In this document: positions 21,914 to 33,842 of the stretch, piece after piece
Position numbering within the stretch: position 1 is the first letter of the stretch
How the letters are laid out: the number at the start of each line of letters is the position of its first letter
Assembly: GCA_027625915.1 (NCBI GenBank)
Contig: JANTQA010000070.1
Span: 2,547,001 to 2,611,000, forward strand
DNA length: 64,000 nt
Reading direction: 5' to 3'
Source: Anaeramoeba flamelloides
Taxonomy: Eukaryota > Metamonada > Anaeramoebidae
Notes under the pieces: model-generated
What the model saw: the letters and a program-made list of their open reading frames with translations, nothing else
Databases searched by the model: none
What the model was told of the DNA's origin: nothing
Program-made: the position numbers and the translations under genes

Positions 21914-23728
21914 AACATTTCTTGAAGACTTTTTTCCATGTTATGTTTTAATTTTCCTTTCTTATTTTTATACTTTTACTGTAAAAAAATAATAACTTCT
22001 TATTCCTTTAAAAATCCAAAAAATTTTTAAAATATTATTCAAAATCAAAACAATAATAATGAAAATATATTCCATATTCGGTATATTTTTGTCAAATTCA
22101 ATACTAATTTTCACTTGCAAATCCTATTTAAATTTTTTATTTCATTTTGAGGGATCTGTTTGATTGATCAATTTTTATATTACACCATTTTTCTTTTCAT
22201 AAAATTGTTAAAAAGATATTTAGTGTTGCACCAAAATTAAAAAATAAAATTGAAAATTTGCAGTTTGGAAATTTCAAGGACTGATTTACCTAAAAAACAG
22301 AAATTTTTGATAATTTATCTGTTAAGGGACGAGTAAACTAAAAAAAATCTTCAAGTAAATTTAATAGCAAATTCAAAAAAATTTTACCGCATTTTGAAAT
22401 TTCAAAATAAAGCAAAAACCTGATTACTACAAAATCAAAACTTACTTCCGAAGCTATTTTCAGAAATGATTTAATTAATTGAGTTTTTAAAAGTTTGATC
22501 TATTTTTCTGATTTTTGAAAAAGTTCAAAATTCAAAAGTTTTCTGAATTATTTCCAAAAATTTTATTTTCTTTGAAGGAAGAAAGAAATCTTATTGTATG
22601 TTTAGGGAGTATACTAAAAATACACTTTAAAAATGAAACCACTAAGTTATGAATTAACTCAGAATAAAGCATATAATTAATTTCAAAAAAATGACAATAA
22701 TTATTTTAAACACTTAAAAAGTTAATATTTTGATTCAAAGAAACGTTGAAATCAATTTTTTCTTTTTATTGAACAAAAAAATATGAGAAAAAAAAAACAT
22801 ATAAATCAAAAATTCTCTAAAAAATATACTTTTTTAAAACCTGGAAAATTCAACTTATAATTTGTCGAAATACTTTTTGATTTGATAATTCTAATATATA
22901 ATTAATAACCTACTCTTAATTCTTTCCCTTGATTTAGTAATAGGCCTAAAGTTTACATGTATCAATAGAATTTATTATTATTTCTCAATTTTTAAAGATT
23001 TACAAAAAACTAAAATGAATTCAAATTAATAATTCTAAAAATAAATTAAAAAAATATAGATATTCTCAAATAACTGATTTTAATACAAACATTTCCTTGT
23101 TTATACCATGAGTATTTGAAAAAGAATATTTCCTAATCATTTAAATTTTAAGAAATTTAAGGAATATTTCCAATAAAAAATATGATCAATTTTTTTAGAT
23201 CTTCAAGGAATGCAATATTTGATTTATTTTTATTGTATTTTTAAAATAAGATTAAAGGTTCAATGTTATTTGTTCAAAAAGACTCTCATTGATTACTAAA
23301 TGTGATATTTCTTCAAAATAAAATTTGTTAGCAAATTTTTCTTTTTTTATTTTGATCCAAAAATCCAAACAAAAAAGGATCTTGATCTTTTGACTGAAAA
23401 TTTAAGTGGAAAAATGAATTCTTTTAAAAATGATTATTCATTTCTCTAAAGTTGATAAATGAAGCTGTAATATCGAGTTTTATAGTATCCTTGTTTAAAT
23501 AATTACTCTATTACCTTTGGGAAAAAAAAAATAAATAAGAGAAGCTAGTCCCAAAAAAAAAAAAAAAAAAAAAACCCACAATTTATTTCAAGTTTTTTTC
23601 AAGTCATTGATCAACCAAAAAAACCTTAATTTTGAAAAATTTCTCAATTTTTGGTGTTAATACCTTTTCACTTTTTGTAATACCAATTTTCTTTTTTTTT
23701 TTTAACTTTTGATTTAAATATATCTCCT
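21914..23728. other. AT-rich intergenic sequence
   Basis: No open frame with coding character on either strand. Holds a long A-run at about 23551-23572. No copy of the recognised repeat families was seen. Confidence 0.5.
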
Positions 23729-25063
23729 GAAGGGATTACTATTTTTTAAAAAATAAAATGAAATTCTATAAGATCTTTGAAAAAAAAAATGTTTTTTTGT
23801 AATTTGCTTTGGGACTTATGAAAATGATGAGTTAACCTCTTTTATACAACTTATTAATATGAGCCTTTTTTTCTTTGAATTACAATATTCAAATGTTTCA
23901 GAAATAAAACGAACAAAAGTAACCTATTATTTTGTTTAACAATTAAGTTAATTCAATCAAAATGGGTAAACATATTTTTTTTTTATGTTGGAAAGTATTG
24001 ATTTCGAAAGATTTTTTTTATTTGTTATTATTTTTAATTATTAATAATTCAATTCAAAAACCAGTAAATAAAACTTAATAGAAGTATAGGATATTAAATA
24101 AATGAAAATTTGATAGAAGTTTAACAAAAGTTTATCTATGAAATTTGGTTTTATAAAGTTTAAAATTTATAATTCTTTAGGATTTAAAATAAATTGTTTT
24201 CTGGTATTCAAAAAAATGAAAAAAAATTGTCAAATAAATTTAGGAATTTTAAATTTTTGATTAACTAACCATTTTTTTTTCTATTCACAAGAACCATTAA
24301 AACAATTTAAACCATTTTTGTCAGTAAAAAAATGTTTTTGAATTTTGAGGAATAAAATTAACTAATTTCCAAATATCCTCAAGAAAATTTTATTTTAAAA
24401 AAAATGAATTTTATCTTAATAAAAAAAACAAAATTTCTATGTAAAATTTTTACATTACTTTAAAAACTTGATTATTATAACTACTCTTCTTAAAAAAATA
24501 CTATTATTTTTTAATCCGTTAAATATATCAATTTTTTGGTTAACCAATAGTTTTATCTCAAAAAAAAAAAAAATCTTTATATTAATAATTCTAACTGCAA
24601 AAACTTGATATTCTATAATAATGAAGGAAATGGTTATAAAAAAAGGGGTAAAAATTATTTTTGTACAGTCAGTTTCACTTTTAAGGCACAAACTTTCTAC
24701 GAAATTTAAGGCACAAAAAAAAATCTCAAATTAAGGCACAAAATTCAGATTCTAGTATAATAAATTGTAAAAATTAAAATTCCAAAAATTTGTGCCTTAA
24801 TTTGAATTTTTTTGTGCCTTAAATTTTGTTGAAAGTTTACCTTAAAAGTGAAACTGACTGTAATTTTTGAAATAAAATGAATTTAAATGTTTTTGTTTTA
24901 TCGGAAAAAATTGATAAAAAATTTAATCTCACTAAAAAAAAATTATTTACTTGGTTTCTTTGTTGATCAGAATTTTTTGACAATAAATCAAATTTGTAAT
25001 TAGGGAGTATCACTAATCACATATTTTAAAATTTTGCCCATTTGTTAGGCAATATTGATCACT
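23729..25063 (-). repeat. 1.3-kb TIR element (GAAGGG family), copy 2, carrying a nested element
   Basis: Reverse-strand relative of 2694-3989. The left end TGAAGGGATTACTA at 23729 is the family 3' terminus. The right end, around 25063, reads in reverse GATCAATATTGCCTA, matching GATCAGTATCCTACT in copy 1. It is interrupted at 24666-24860 by a 195-bp palindromic element. It has no coding capacity. Confidence 0.7.
24666..24860. mobile_element. Palindromic Tc1/mariner-type MITE with TA target duplication
   Basis: Starts CAGTCAGTTTCACTTTTAAG and ends with the exact inverse (CTTAAAAGTGAAACTGACTG at the last positions, apart from an AC/TA difference further in). TA lies on both sides (24664-24665, 24861-24862). 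The arms are about 80 bp, each with three AAGGCACAAA-like motifs, so almost the whole element can form a hairpin. CAGT-type ends and a TA duplication are the Tc1/mariner/pogo signature. It is non-autonomous, and nested in the older 1.3-kb element, so it is the younger of the two. Confidence 0.85.
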
Positions 25064-26448
25064 TAAAACATATAATTAAAATTTAAAATTCAATAATATT
25101 ATTATTCATTGGATAGTATTTCCAATTATAAACAAATAGAATATTTGATATGGCACTTATAATTTCCATTCTGATCTATAAAAAATAATAATAAAATAAA
25201 AAACCCTTTTTGAAATTCAAATTAGATAACTTTTTTCAATTTTTAAATTGTTTAGTTCAAGAGTAACAATATACCTTCCATCTGTATTATTATCTTAAAA
25301 TAACATCCAAATAAATAGATATTAAGAAATTGATTTTTTGATTTATATTAGTGGTAAAAAACAAGACTATGAAAATGAATTCCAATAATTTTGAATAAAC
25401 TTAATTTCACTCAATCCTCCTTTATTATATTAGGTATACTAACAAAATACACTTCCAGGTACTGTAAAATTATATATATATATATATATATATCTTATTT
25501 GATAGTTCTCTACCGTTAAAACATAGTCTTGACTAAAATAATATTTAAAAAAAAACAGTAAAAATTCAAAAAAAAATAAAAAAAGGCAAACATAAAATGG
25601 TAGATATAATAATTATTGATTATGATATCTTTCTTCATATTTTCATTTAATTCAAATTATTTCATTTAAATGTACGAGAAAGTTCAATCCGGGTAAGATT
25701 GTACTACTATAAGTAAAAATTTTTCAGTTTTTATTAATTTCCATTTGAATGAGAAAAATCTATATTTATTTTAGTCCTATTTTGTTTGCTTTTGATTATT
25801 TCAGTTGTCTCCTGTAATAATAATATTCAAATTTTAATTCAAGCAGAAAATAAAATACCACTTTAGAATGTTGAGATAGGATAAAAAAGGTTAAAAATTT
25901 AACAGTACCAACGATTATCAAATCAATTAAAATTCTATTGTGGCATTTAATTTTGCTTGTGGAATAAAAAAAAGTTTTTAAAAGTATTTTTTGGCATGTA
26001 CTTTGAAGACTAGAAAGAACCCATTTTCAAAGTATAAAATCTTATTTTCTATACCTTTATTCAAATTATTAGAAAGTGAAAATTTAGAATTAAAGTTGAT
26101 TCTCCCTTCAAAAAAATTTTCTAGATTGGAACCCTTTGAATTAAAACCATAATTTCTTATATTTGTTTCAAGAAATCGAAAACTACTTTTGAATTCAATT
26201 TTTTTAGAGACTAATCTACTCCTTGAGTCTAAATATAATTTCTTTTAATAGCTACTCCTAAATAAAAAAGTTCTTGGTCAAATTTTGAAAAAAAACGAAT
26301 ATTTCAAATCACAAAAGAAAAGAAATACAAGTATAAGCCTAGTTTTAGAAAACGATTTTGTATCACACCAAATTTTTTCATTGGTTGAATAAATCAATTT
26401 AAACATTTTCATTTTTTCCTATCGAAACTTTTTTTGATTTATTTTTTG
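25064..26448. other. AT-rich intergenic sequence with a (TA)n run
   Basis: A (TA)n microsatellite lies at about 25471-25493. No gene or other repeat copy was recognised before the DH exon. Confidence 0.5.
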
Positions 26449-26970
26449 ATGGAAGAATTCTTCAAAGCACAAAAAAGAAATTTCCGTCAACTGAACCGTT
26501 TTACAACTGATGTAATTTATGTCTTAAAAAAACAGATCCAAACAGAAAACATCATAACAAAAACTGATTTTGCATTTGTCTTTTCTGATTTTCTATTTTT
26601 GCTTGGATCAATCGAATCGTTTCTGAACAAGGCGCAATCACAACTAAAAAAAGATCAGGATCTTGTGAGTCCAGACTTTTGGCTTCCAACTGTAACGGAA
26701 AGGGGTGTTTTCATTTTGTTTGATGAATGGTCAAAAAAAATTTGTAACATTTTCATTGAGTTTGCAAGGATTTCGAAATCAATTTCTTTTAGGAAATGGA
26801 TCCTTGAGCGAAGTAAAGAAATCAACAAAAATATTTCAAATATTGTCTTTTTCGCTGCATTAACAAAACCAATCAAGATCTTGCGCTTATACGTCAACTT
26901 TTTTCAAACTCTTGTCTTACCAAAAATGAACTCAGACAAGAACGACAAAAAAACAGTCAGGTGTAAATAA
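26449..26970 (+). CDS. DH (RhoGEF) domain exon, probably incomplete gene
   Basis: The ATG at 26449 opens a 173-residue frame that fits a Dbl-homology domain: TDVIYVLKKQI (helix CR1), FAFVFSDFLFLLGSIESFL (the IFSNLEELLxIHxxFL region), WSKKICNIFIEFA (IGDIFLxF) and FAALTKPIKILRLYVNFFQ (CR3, LIKPVQRIPRYPLLL). In CR3 the usual Gln-Arg after Lys-Pro is Ile-Lys, so the family core is degenerate. DH domains load GDP-bound Rho/Rac/Cdc42 with GTP, usually together with a following PH domain. The frame stops at 26968-26970 just after a good donor (CAG then GTGTAA, at about 26961), so the final residues may be intronic. A PH-domain gene starts 3.6 kb downstream on the same strand and could be the rest of this protein. 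No upstream exon was identified. Confidence 0.65.
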   Translation: MEEFFKAQKRNFRQLNRFTTDVIYVLKKQIQTENIITKTDFAFVFSDFLFLLGSIESFLNKAQSQLKKDQDLVSPDFWLPTVTERGVFILFDEWSKKICNIFIEFARISKSISFRKWILERSKEINKNISNIVFFAALTKPIKILRLYVNFFQTLVLPKMNSDKNDKKTVRCK

Positions 26971-28569
26971 TTTTTTCAGAAAAAAAACAACAAAACAAAA
27001 AAACAAGAAAAAAACAAAAAAAAAATTTTTTCTTTTTTTCAATTTTTAATAACTATTTTCTTCCTTTTGATATGACTTTTCTAAATTCTACGAATTCGAA
27101 AAGATCAGTTCTTTTCCAATTTATTACGATCTGATTCAAAATACATTCAAATCGATCCAACCATAGATTGAGATTAAAAAAGAAAAATAACTTGAAGGGA
27201 CAAAAATTTCCAATTTACAAAGAAAAAATCAATAAAGTCACTTGTTTTTAAACAAGAATCCGTTCTCTTAAAATTGGTTCTTGGTAACTTTTTATTATTT
27301 ATTCACTTTAAACAACGATATTTTCTTTTGAAATAACATAGAAATTATTAAACGATCCATTTTTTAATGAAGAGTAATTCGAAAAATAAAGGCATCAAGT
27401 TTGAATAGTCAAATGTTTTAATCTTGGTTTGTCCTGGTGAAATCAGAAATCTCAGATACAGTCGACTTTCGATTGAACTATCTTTTTATATTCTCCTCAA
27501 ATGAATTTCAGAAATAAAATACAAAAAAGAACAGAATTCTTCAAAATTTACCCTTCATAAGAAAACAAAATGAAATCTTTCTCAGCTGTTTTAAAAAAGC
27601 GAGTGGTAAAAGTTTTAAAAAGTTTTGTTCAAACTGTTCGATCTACTCTTTTGGAAAGCTTGAACATGAATTTTTAAAATTTTTAGCACTCATTTTTTAA
27701 AAACAACTCTAACAACATATTCTTATGATGAATAAACTTCGTTTCTTTCGGCAAACAAGCTGACTACATTTATTAAAAATTCAAAGATAATAATTTTTTA
27801 AGCAAAACATTTTTCAATTATTAGATTCACTACAAGGAAAAAATAAATACCTAAAATTAAAGTTAGCCCAAACTACATATTGGATTTCAGTTATACATTT
27901 TTTATAAATTATTTTTTCAAAGTTATGATAATTTTATGTAATTAAGAAAAGATAGCTATTAAACTCATTAAGATTTGAATACCCCCTTTTTCAAAATTAC
28001 CTACTTTTTAAAAAAAACACCTATTTTTGGGGTATTTTTTTATTGAAATTAGTTACAACGAATAAACTTTTGATTGAACATTAAGGAAGAAAAAAGAATA
28101 AATGTTAAAACAATTTGCAGAAAAAAACAGGGAATATATATATAAACTCAAACATTAAAAAAAAATAAAATGATAAAAAATATTCCAAAAACAGAATAAA
28201 AATCAGTTTTTCAATTTAATTTAGCGAATATCTTTTGATTGAAAGATTTGGTTTTATTTTAAAATTGAAAAATATGATTCTTTTTAGACGTTTAAAAAAA
28301 AAATAGATGATAATTAATCTCTCTACTAAGTCAATTAAAAAATTCAAAAATTTTACAATTAATAATGAAAAAAATATTACTGAAAATTTTCTTTCATTTT
28401 TTTTTTTCAATTCCCATTAATATCTAATAAAGTTGGAAACCTTTTTCAAAATTGCTATGTATAATAATGTTTATTATCTGAGTGTATTTCAAAAATACAA
28501 AATTTAGAGATTTTTTTTTTGAAAAAATTTTCCTTGTCTTGATGTTGTGTAAACAACATTTAAGTCAAG
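26971..28569. other. AT-rich spacer or intron
   Basis: Contains one copy of a short dispersed repeat at about 27589-27660 (AGCTGTTTTAAAAAAG and AGTTTTAAAAAGTTTTGTTC). Minus-strand frame 28216-28410 is low-complexity and not accepted. Any exon linking the DH and PH segments would have to lie between here and 30.5 kb, and none was found. Confidence 0.4.
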
Positions 28570-29271
28570 TAAACTCCATTCCAAAAATTTCGAAAACTAA
28601 ATTAAGTTTCAAATACCTTCAATGACTATACCTAGAAGTACACCCATACGCTCTTTGAATTGGAAGTTACAAATTTAGTCACTTCAAAATTCTCTCATTA
28701 CCAGTTTTAAAAAAATTATAAAACCCTTAACATAAAATCCATCCTAAAAATTTTGAAACAGCTAAAATCATTAAAAGAATAACAATACTACAGTTTCCTG
28801 AAATTTGGAAATAATTTTGATTTTAACAAAATATAATATCATTTTTTTGATCTTTTATTTTTTTGTTTTCATTTCTTTTTTCCAATAATATAATCTATTT
28901 TTTATGATCGAAAAATTTTTCATGATTGTACTATGCCAAAGTTAAGTTCATCAAAATAGAAAAATCAACATAAAATTAGTTGAAGATATCAAATCATTTG
29001 ATCGATCAAAAATTATGGGTGGAATTTCAACAAATTTTGCAATCCAATTTTTTGTTCAGATCATTTTCATCAATTTAAACAAATTATTTATTTTATTTGA
29101 TTCGTTTGATATTTTTTTTATTTATTTGACTAAAAAGAGTACATATAAAAACATTAATACCGGATAACTTAAACATTATTTAATATTGAAGTTTTATAAA
29201 TAGAAAATAAATTGAGATTTTTTTTTCTATTTTTGATTTTGAGTGTTTCCAAATTTTTGAAATGGATTTTA
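28570..29271 (+). repeat. TAAACCCC-family element carrying an extra module
   Basis: The left end is TAAACTCCATTCCAAAAATT. The right end in reverse is TAAAATCCATTTCAAAAATT. The first 200 bp are a reversed copy of the module duplicated at 4130-4480 (CACTTCAAAATTCTCTC). The remaining 480 bp are the body seen in the 5497-6034 copy (AGTTGAAGATATCAAATCAT, ATTTGATCGATCAA). It is a composite member of the family. Confidence 0.6.
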
Positions 29272-29289
29272 ATAATTAAAAAATCTTTG

Positions 29290-29290
<1 letters not shown>

Positions 29291-29335
<45 letters not shown>

Positions 29336-29338
29336 GCA

Positions 29339-29372
<34 letters not shown>
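29291..29372 (+). repeat. (CA)n-(CGCA)n-(TA)n compound microsatellite
   Basis: About 40 bp of CA repeats, a short CGCA stretch and about 30 bp of TA repeats, uninterrupted. A minus-strand frame with YIYIYI and VCVCVC is produced by it and is not a gene. Confidence 0.95.
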
Positions 29373-29374
<2 letters not shown>

Positions 29375-29582
29375 GATACCGGGCTAAACAAAAATGCAAT
29401 TTTATAGAGTAATAAAACAAGTGCAAAGGTTAAAAACCGAATTTATTCTTTTTATTAAACGATAAAAGAAAGTTTCGAAAAAATTCCAAAAAAAAATGGG
29501 TATAATAAATTATAAATAATTTCTGTGCATTTTATATTTTTCAAAAATATTTTATTGTCTCAATTAGCATCCTACACTCATA

Positions 29583-30146
29583 AAAAAGCAAATTTATCAC
29601 ATCGTGATAAACTTCGATACATCCATTCCAACCTTACAGTGAAAATCCATAAGACATAAAAATTGATTTTCTCTATTATAAAAATTTATCTTGTTTGGCA
29701 AACAGTCAAGTGGTTATGAAAGTTTGGATTAAAATGTAAATTTTATATTAGAGGGGAATATATATATATATTATTCATTCTTTGGTTTTTTACATTAACT
29801 AACTAATTCATTAAAAAACTTCGATTAAAGTAGATATTCAATTTCCAAAATTGCAAAAATCTCAGGTTTAAACAATTTAAAAACAATGATCAAAAAATAA
29901 TTTCAAGTTTCTGTTATTTCTGTGATTTCCTCGATTATATATGAAATTAAATTTTTGGATTTGTTTTTTTTCTAAAAAATTTCAATTTATCTTAGATGTA
30001 ATCACAGAAACAGAAATTGAATTTTCTATTTTATAAAACACAATTTTATAAGAGAAACCCAATTTCTATTTCTTATAATTTTTCATGGTACAGTTGGAAG
30101 GGATATATCGAAGTTTTATCAAGCTGTGATAAATTTACTTTTTGAT
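29583..30146. repeat. 560-bp element with about 50-100-bp inverted repeats
   Basis: 29583-29632 (AAATTTATCACATCGTGATA, AACTTCGATACATCCATTCC) matches the reverse complement of about 30095-30146 (AAATTTATCACAGCTTGATA, AACTTCGATATATCCCTTCC). Weaker pairing continues inward through the ATTTTCTCTATTATAAAA tract. The ends share the palindromic core TTATCAC-TGATAA. It is non-coding, so a MITE is likely. Confidence 0.7.
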
Positions 30147-30542
30147 TTAGATTGGGAAGAGATACTGTTTTAATTTTTGATTCCATCAATTCTTGATATA
30201 AATATGTAAATAGTTATAAACTTAATTTCAAAAATAGGGGCAGATTTTTCATCAGAACAAAATATGCTTAATGGTTTTTTTTTTTTGAATAATAATGTAT
30301 TTTACTAAAATGTTTCGAGATAATATACCAATATAGATTAATAAAATAAATATATAGTGTAATAATATTATTTTTTGAAAGACAAATGAAAAAAGAAAAA
30401 AATAATAATAAAAAAATTTGACCCTAATTTTGAAATTTGGCTTATTTTTCCAGATCCTCAAGTATTTTATTTAAATCGTCTTCATTATTTAATATTTAAT
30501 ATTTTTTATAATTTAATTTAATTCTAATAATTACCTATTAAA

Positions 30543-33500
30543 ATGATAGTTATTCAAAATAAATTAATTGAAGTTAATGAGAATGCAATTAAACAAAGAA
30601 CAAAAATTATTGAACTTGAAAAACTTTATCGTATAGATTCACAAGTTATTGGCGAAGTTGTTATTAATTTGGTTACTAAGAACCGGAAAATTCAATCAAT
30701 TATCAAAATTGGAAATATTCATAATTTAACAACAACTATGGTTTCTAGATCAGTTCACACACTTTATGTATTAACTGATATATTATTATTCACAAAGCCA
30801 GAACCTGAAATCGATTCAATACGCTGTCTATATTTAATTCCAATCCAATCCATCACTTATACAAAATCAATTGAAAACCAATTATATATCAATTCCACAG
30901 AATCACTTTTAAAAATTCAATTTAACTCAACAGAAGAAATCAAAAATATTTTGAATTTAATTAAATTAATTCAAAACAATTCAAGAAAATCAATCAATTT
31001 AAAGTAAATAGCTCATTTCTTTTAATTTTAATATTTTCAAAAAAAAAATTCAAATTCAAATCAAAAACAAAGAGAGTAACGGACAAAATATTTTCACTTT
31101 CACTTTTTTTCCATTAGTCGATAATAAAAAGTGGTTACATGGTTATTTATAATAATTGCTCCCGTGAAATCCTCCTTACTTAAGCGTTTTGTAGATTTTA
31201 TATTAAATATAATAACTTTTCAAATCTTACAAATGAAAAAAGAAACACACCCAAAAATACAAAATAAAAATAATTTTGTACATCGTTCAATAAGATCTTT
31301 AAATAAAAAAGGAACTCAAAAACAATCATTAGATGATGATATTAACAAATTATTTTTGAAGTTTATTACTTTATGAATTATAGTGTTCAATAACAAAACC
31401 GATTAATAAAAATTTAATACTTTTCATTTAAAAAAGTTTATAATTTAAACTATTAAAAAGCTAAAATTCAATTTTTTTTTTTTTTTTCCAGTAAAGAGTG
31501 AGTACTAAAAGTTCATTTGCTTATCGTTAGGTTTTCAAGAATTTAAAAGAATGGTGTAAAATCATTGATTTTATTCAATTTTTTTGAATTCTGTAAAATT
31601 TTCGTTAGGTTTTTTTACTTTTTGAAATGTAAAGAAAATTTATTTAATTTTCTTTATAATTCAAAAATTAAAAAAAAAAACGCCGTTAGCTTTTCTTGAG
31701 TTTTCTGTTTATTTGGAAAAGCAATAGATTTTCGTTAGGTTTTTTTTACTTTAGAAATAAAACAGAAAAACTCAAAAAAACCTAGAACACTTCACAAATA
31801 AAACAGAAAACCTCAAGAAAAGCTAGGCACTCTACGGTACTCTACGGCACTTTCCATTAGGCTTTCCAGAATTTAAAAGAATGGAGTAAAATCATATATT
31901 TTACTAAATTTTTTTAAATCCTAGAAAAGCTAGGTACTATACAACACTTTATGACACTTCCCGAATCCCTGGTTTGAATTGAAGAAATTGTTGAACGGAG
32001 TCGATTTGAATCTGACCAATTCTCACAAGAATCGCACCAGCTCAATAAATTGAGAGGGATTTTATTTGAAATACTTTTCCAGTTCGATTTTTATATTTAA
32101 TCAAAAAGATTCAAATAACCTCAGACGATTTCTTCAAAGAATTTGTAGGTATATGAAGCATAAGTCCGATTTTTAATTTTAAATTAAACTCCCATCTTGG
32201 TGGCTTTTTGTAATTTTTGTAACTTTTTGAGAAAATGACGATCAATCAAAAATATTGTGATTAAATATTCGAACACCAGCCCTCTGATTGTAAGTTTTAC
32301 ACTTTACAATTCATCAATTATTGATTCTCAAAAATTCAAAAATTTTTACACTGCTTAATCAGTTTAAAGTCTAACAATAATAATACAGTTTTATAAAATT
32401 TTTAAATTTTTAATTTTTTAAACAATATTTTCAATCACTTTTTTTTTTTTTCTGTTTTTTATTTTCATTTCTTTTTCAGTTAAGGAAACTAGTTTATTTA
32501 GTTCTGGAAAATTTTTTCGAATGATTAATATTACTGTATAAGTTCTTTTAAATAGATAAAAATCTAATAAAATTAGTTGACGGTATCTAATCCATTTGAT
32601 CGATCAATAATTATTAGTGGAAATTTCAGCAAATGTACCAATACAAATTTTTTTTTATTTATCTTACTCTAAAATTTTTTCAACACAGAATTTGTTTTTA
32701 TTTTGATTAATAATTATTTATTTTTTTATTTTGTTTAGGATTGTAATTGAGAAATAATTATTTCAATTTCAATTACCAAATGGTCATAATTTAGTATTTT
32801 CTCCTTGAATTGATTAAATAAGATTTTTTTTTCAAAATTTTAATTTGTTGTTAAAAAATTTTGAATTCAAGTTCGATATTATTGAAATATTTCTATTTTA
32901 AAATTATTTTTTTGAGAAATTTTAAAAAATGATTATTTTGATTGTTTTTTTTGGTTACATTTTTGATTGATAATTGTTATTTAAAGCTGATAAATTGAAA
33001 TGTATATTGTTAAAAATTTTTTTAAAAACTAGATTTTATTAATTTCTTTTAATAATTGTATTTTCCAAAATTCTTAATAACAATAATCCTTCATTCTTTA
33101 ATAATTTCTTATGTTTTAAAATTTTAGATATGGTTATCAGAGGATCGATAAATTAGAAAAAAAAATAAAAAAATTAGAAAAAAATGCCCAAACGTTATCA
33201 ACCGATGTTATCAATTTAAAAGAAAGGTTGAAAAACAAAAAACCAAAAAACGTTTTACCGCGTAATTGGAAAAGAGTACTCAGCCAAAATGGCCAAGAAT
33301 ATTATTTCAACATCAAAACCTTTGAAACTTCTTGGGAAATACCAACAATAATTCATAATGATTGGAGGAAAATTAAAACTAGAAATAACAGATTTTTTTA
33401 TTTAAATCCAAAAACTCAACAAATAACCCTCAGCCCACCAGAAGAAATAGATTCGGATATACTTGAAAATGAATTAGAAGAGGAAAGGATAAAAAGAGAG

Positions 33501-33842
33501 AAAATAAAATTAATGGAAGAAAATAAAAAACTGGAAATTCAAAAAAAAAAATTATTAGAAATTATACAAATCAAAGATTTAAGAAACCAAATTAGCAAAG
33601 CTCAAAAAAATGTGGATTTGCCACACTCACCACGAAGAGTTAAATTAGAAGAACAAGAGCAAGAAGAAAAGCAAGAAGAAAAATTAGAAGAACAAATCTG
33701 GTTTGAAATTTATGATCATGAAAAAAAGAAATTCAAATACTATGGAAAAACTACAAAAATTATTAGGGTGCATTTACCAAAAGAAGCAATCATTGTAAAA
33801 TTATCTGAAAGAGAAGCCGAAGAGTTTTTAAGCCAAAATTAA
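30543..33842 (+). CDS. PH / coiled-coil / WW-domain protein (two exons), possibly the 3' part of a RhoGEF
   Basis: Exons 30543-31003 and 33128-33842 join in phase 2 (GTAAAT donor, TTTTAG acceptor; the split codon gives Lys) for 391 residues. Residues about 8-30 (VNENAIKQRTKIIELEKLY) look like the last DH helix and linker. Residues about 32-150 fit a RhoGEF-type PH (GEVVINLVTKNRK, then HTLYVLTDILLFTK). Exon 2 starts with a coiled coil (RIDKLEKKIKKLEKNAQ). A canonical WW domain follows (LPRNWKRVLSQNGQEYYFN then TFETSWEIP), then a degenerate WW lacking the second Trp (DWRKIKTRNNRFFYLNP), a charged E/K-rich coiled coil and a small C-terminal domain (IWFEIYDHEKKKFKYYGK). WW domains bind proline-rich peptides. 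Translation may start at the ATG at 30543, or this may be an internal exon accepted at ATGATAG. Downstream of a DH exon, the second reading would make one DH-PH-WW protein. Confidence 0.75.
31480..31970 (+). repeat. Cluster of LINE-tail foldback modules
   Basis: Several units of the type CTTTTCTTGAGTTTTCTGTT paired with AACAGAAAACCTCAAGAAAA, plus units around GAATTTAAAAGAATGG followed by a reversed partner (CTAGAAAAGC). They are separated by near-tandem 10-mers such as CACTCTACGG. The same modules follow or interrupt the LINE remnants at 17.6-18.5, 35.8-36.3 and 44.27-44.47 kb. Confidence 0.6.
32430..32890 (+). repeat. TAAACCCC-family copy in an intron
   Basis: Collinear with the bodies at 13.85-14.6 and 28.8-29.25 kb. 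Shares AAAATTAGTTGACGGTATCT, TTTGATCGATCAATAAT and GAATTGATTAAATAAG. The right end (AAAATTTTGAATTCAAG) is diverged and the left end could not be placed exactly. Confidence 0.5.

Larger units (their letters stand above)
31004..33127 (+). other. Intron of the PH/WW gene, filled by repeats
   Basis: Contains a short coding-like stretch (31230-31376, KKETHPKIQNKNNFVHRSIR) that could be an alternative exon but has no clear acceptor. It also holds LINE-associated foldback modules (31480-31970) and a TAAACCCC-family body (about 32430-32890). Confidence 0.6.

Noticed and set aside
29169-29426. Minus-strand protein with YIYIYI and VCVCVC
   Set aside because: Product of the TA and CA repeats.
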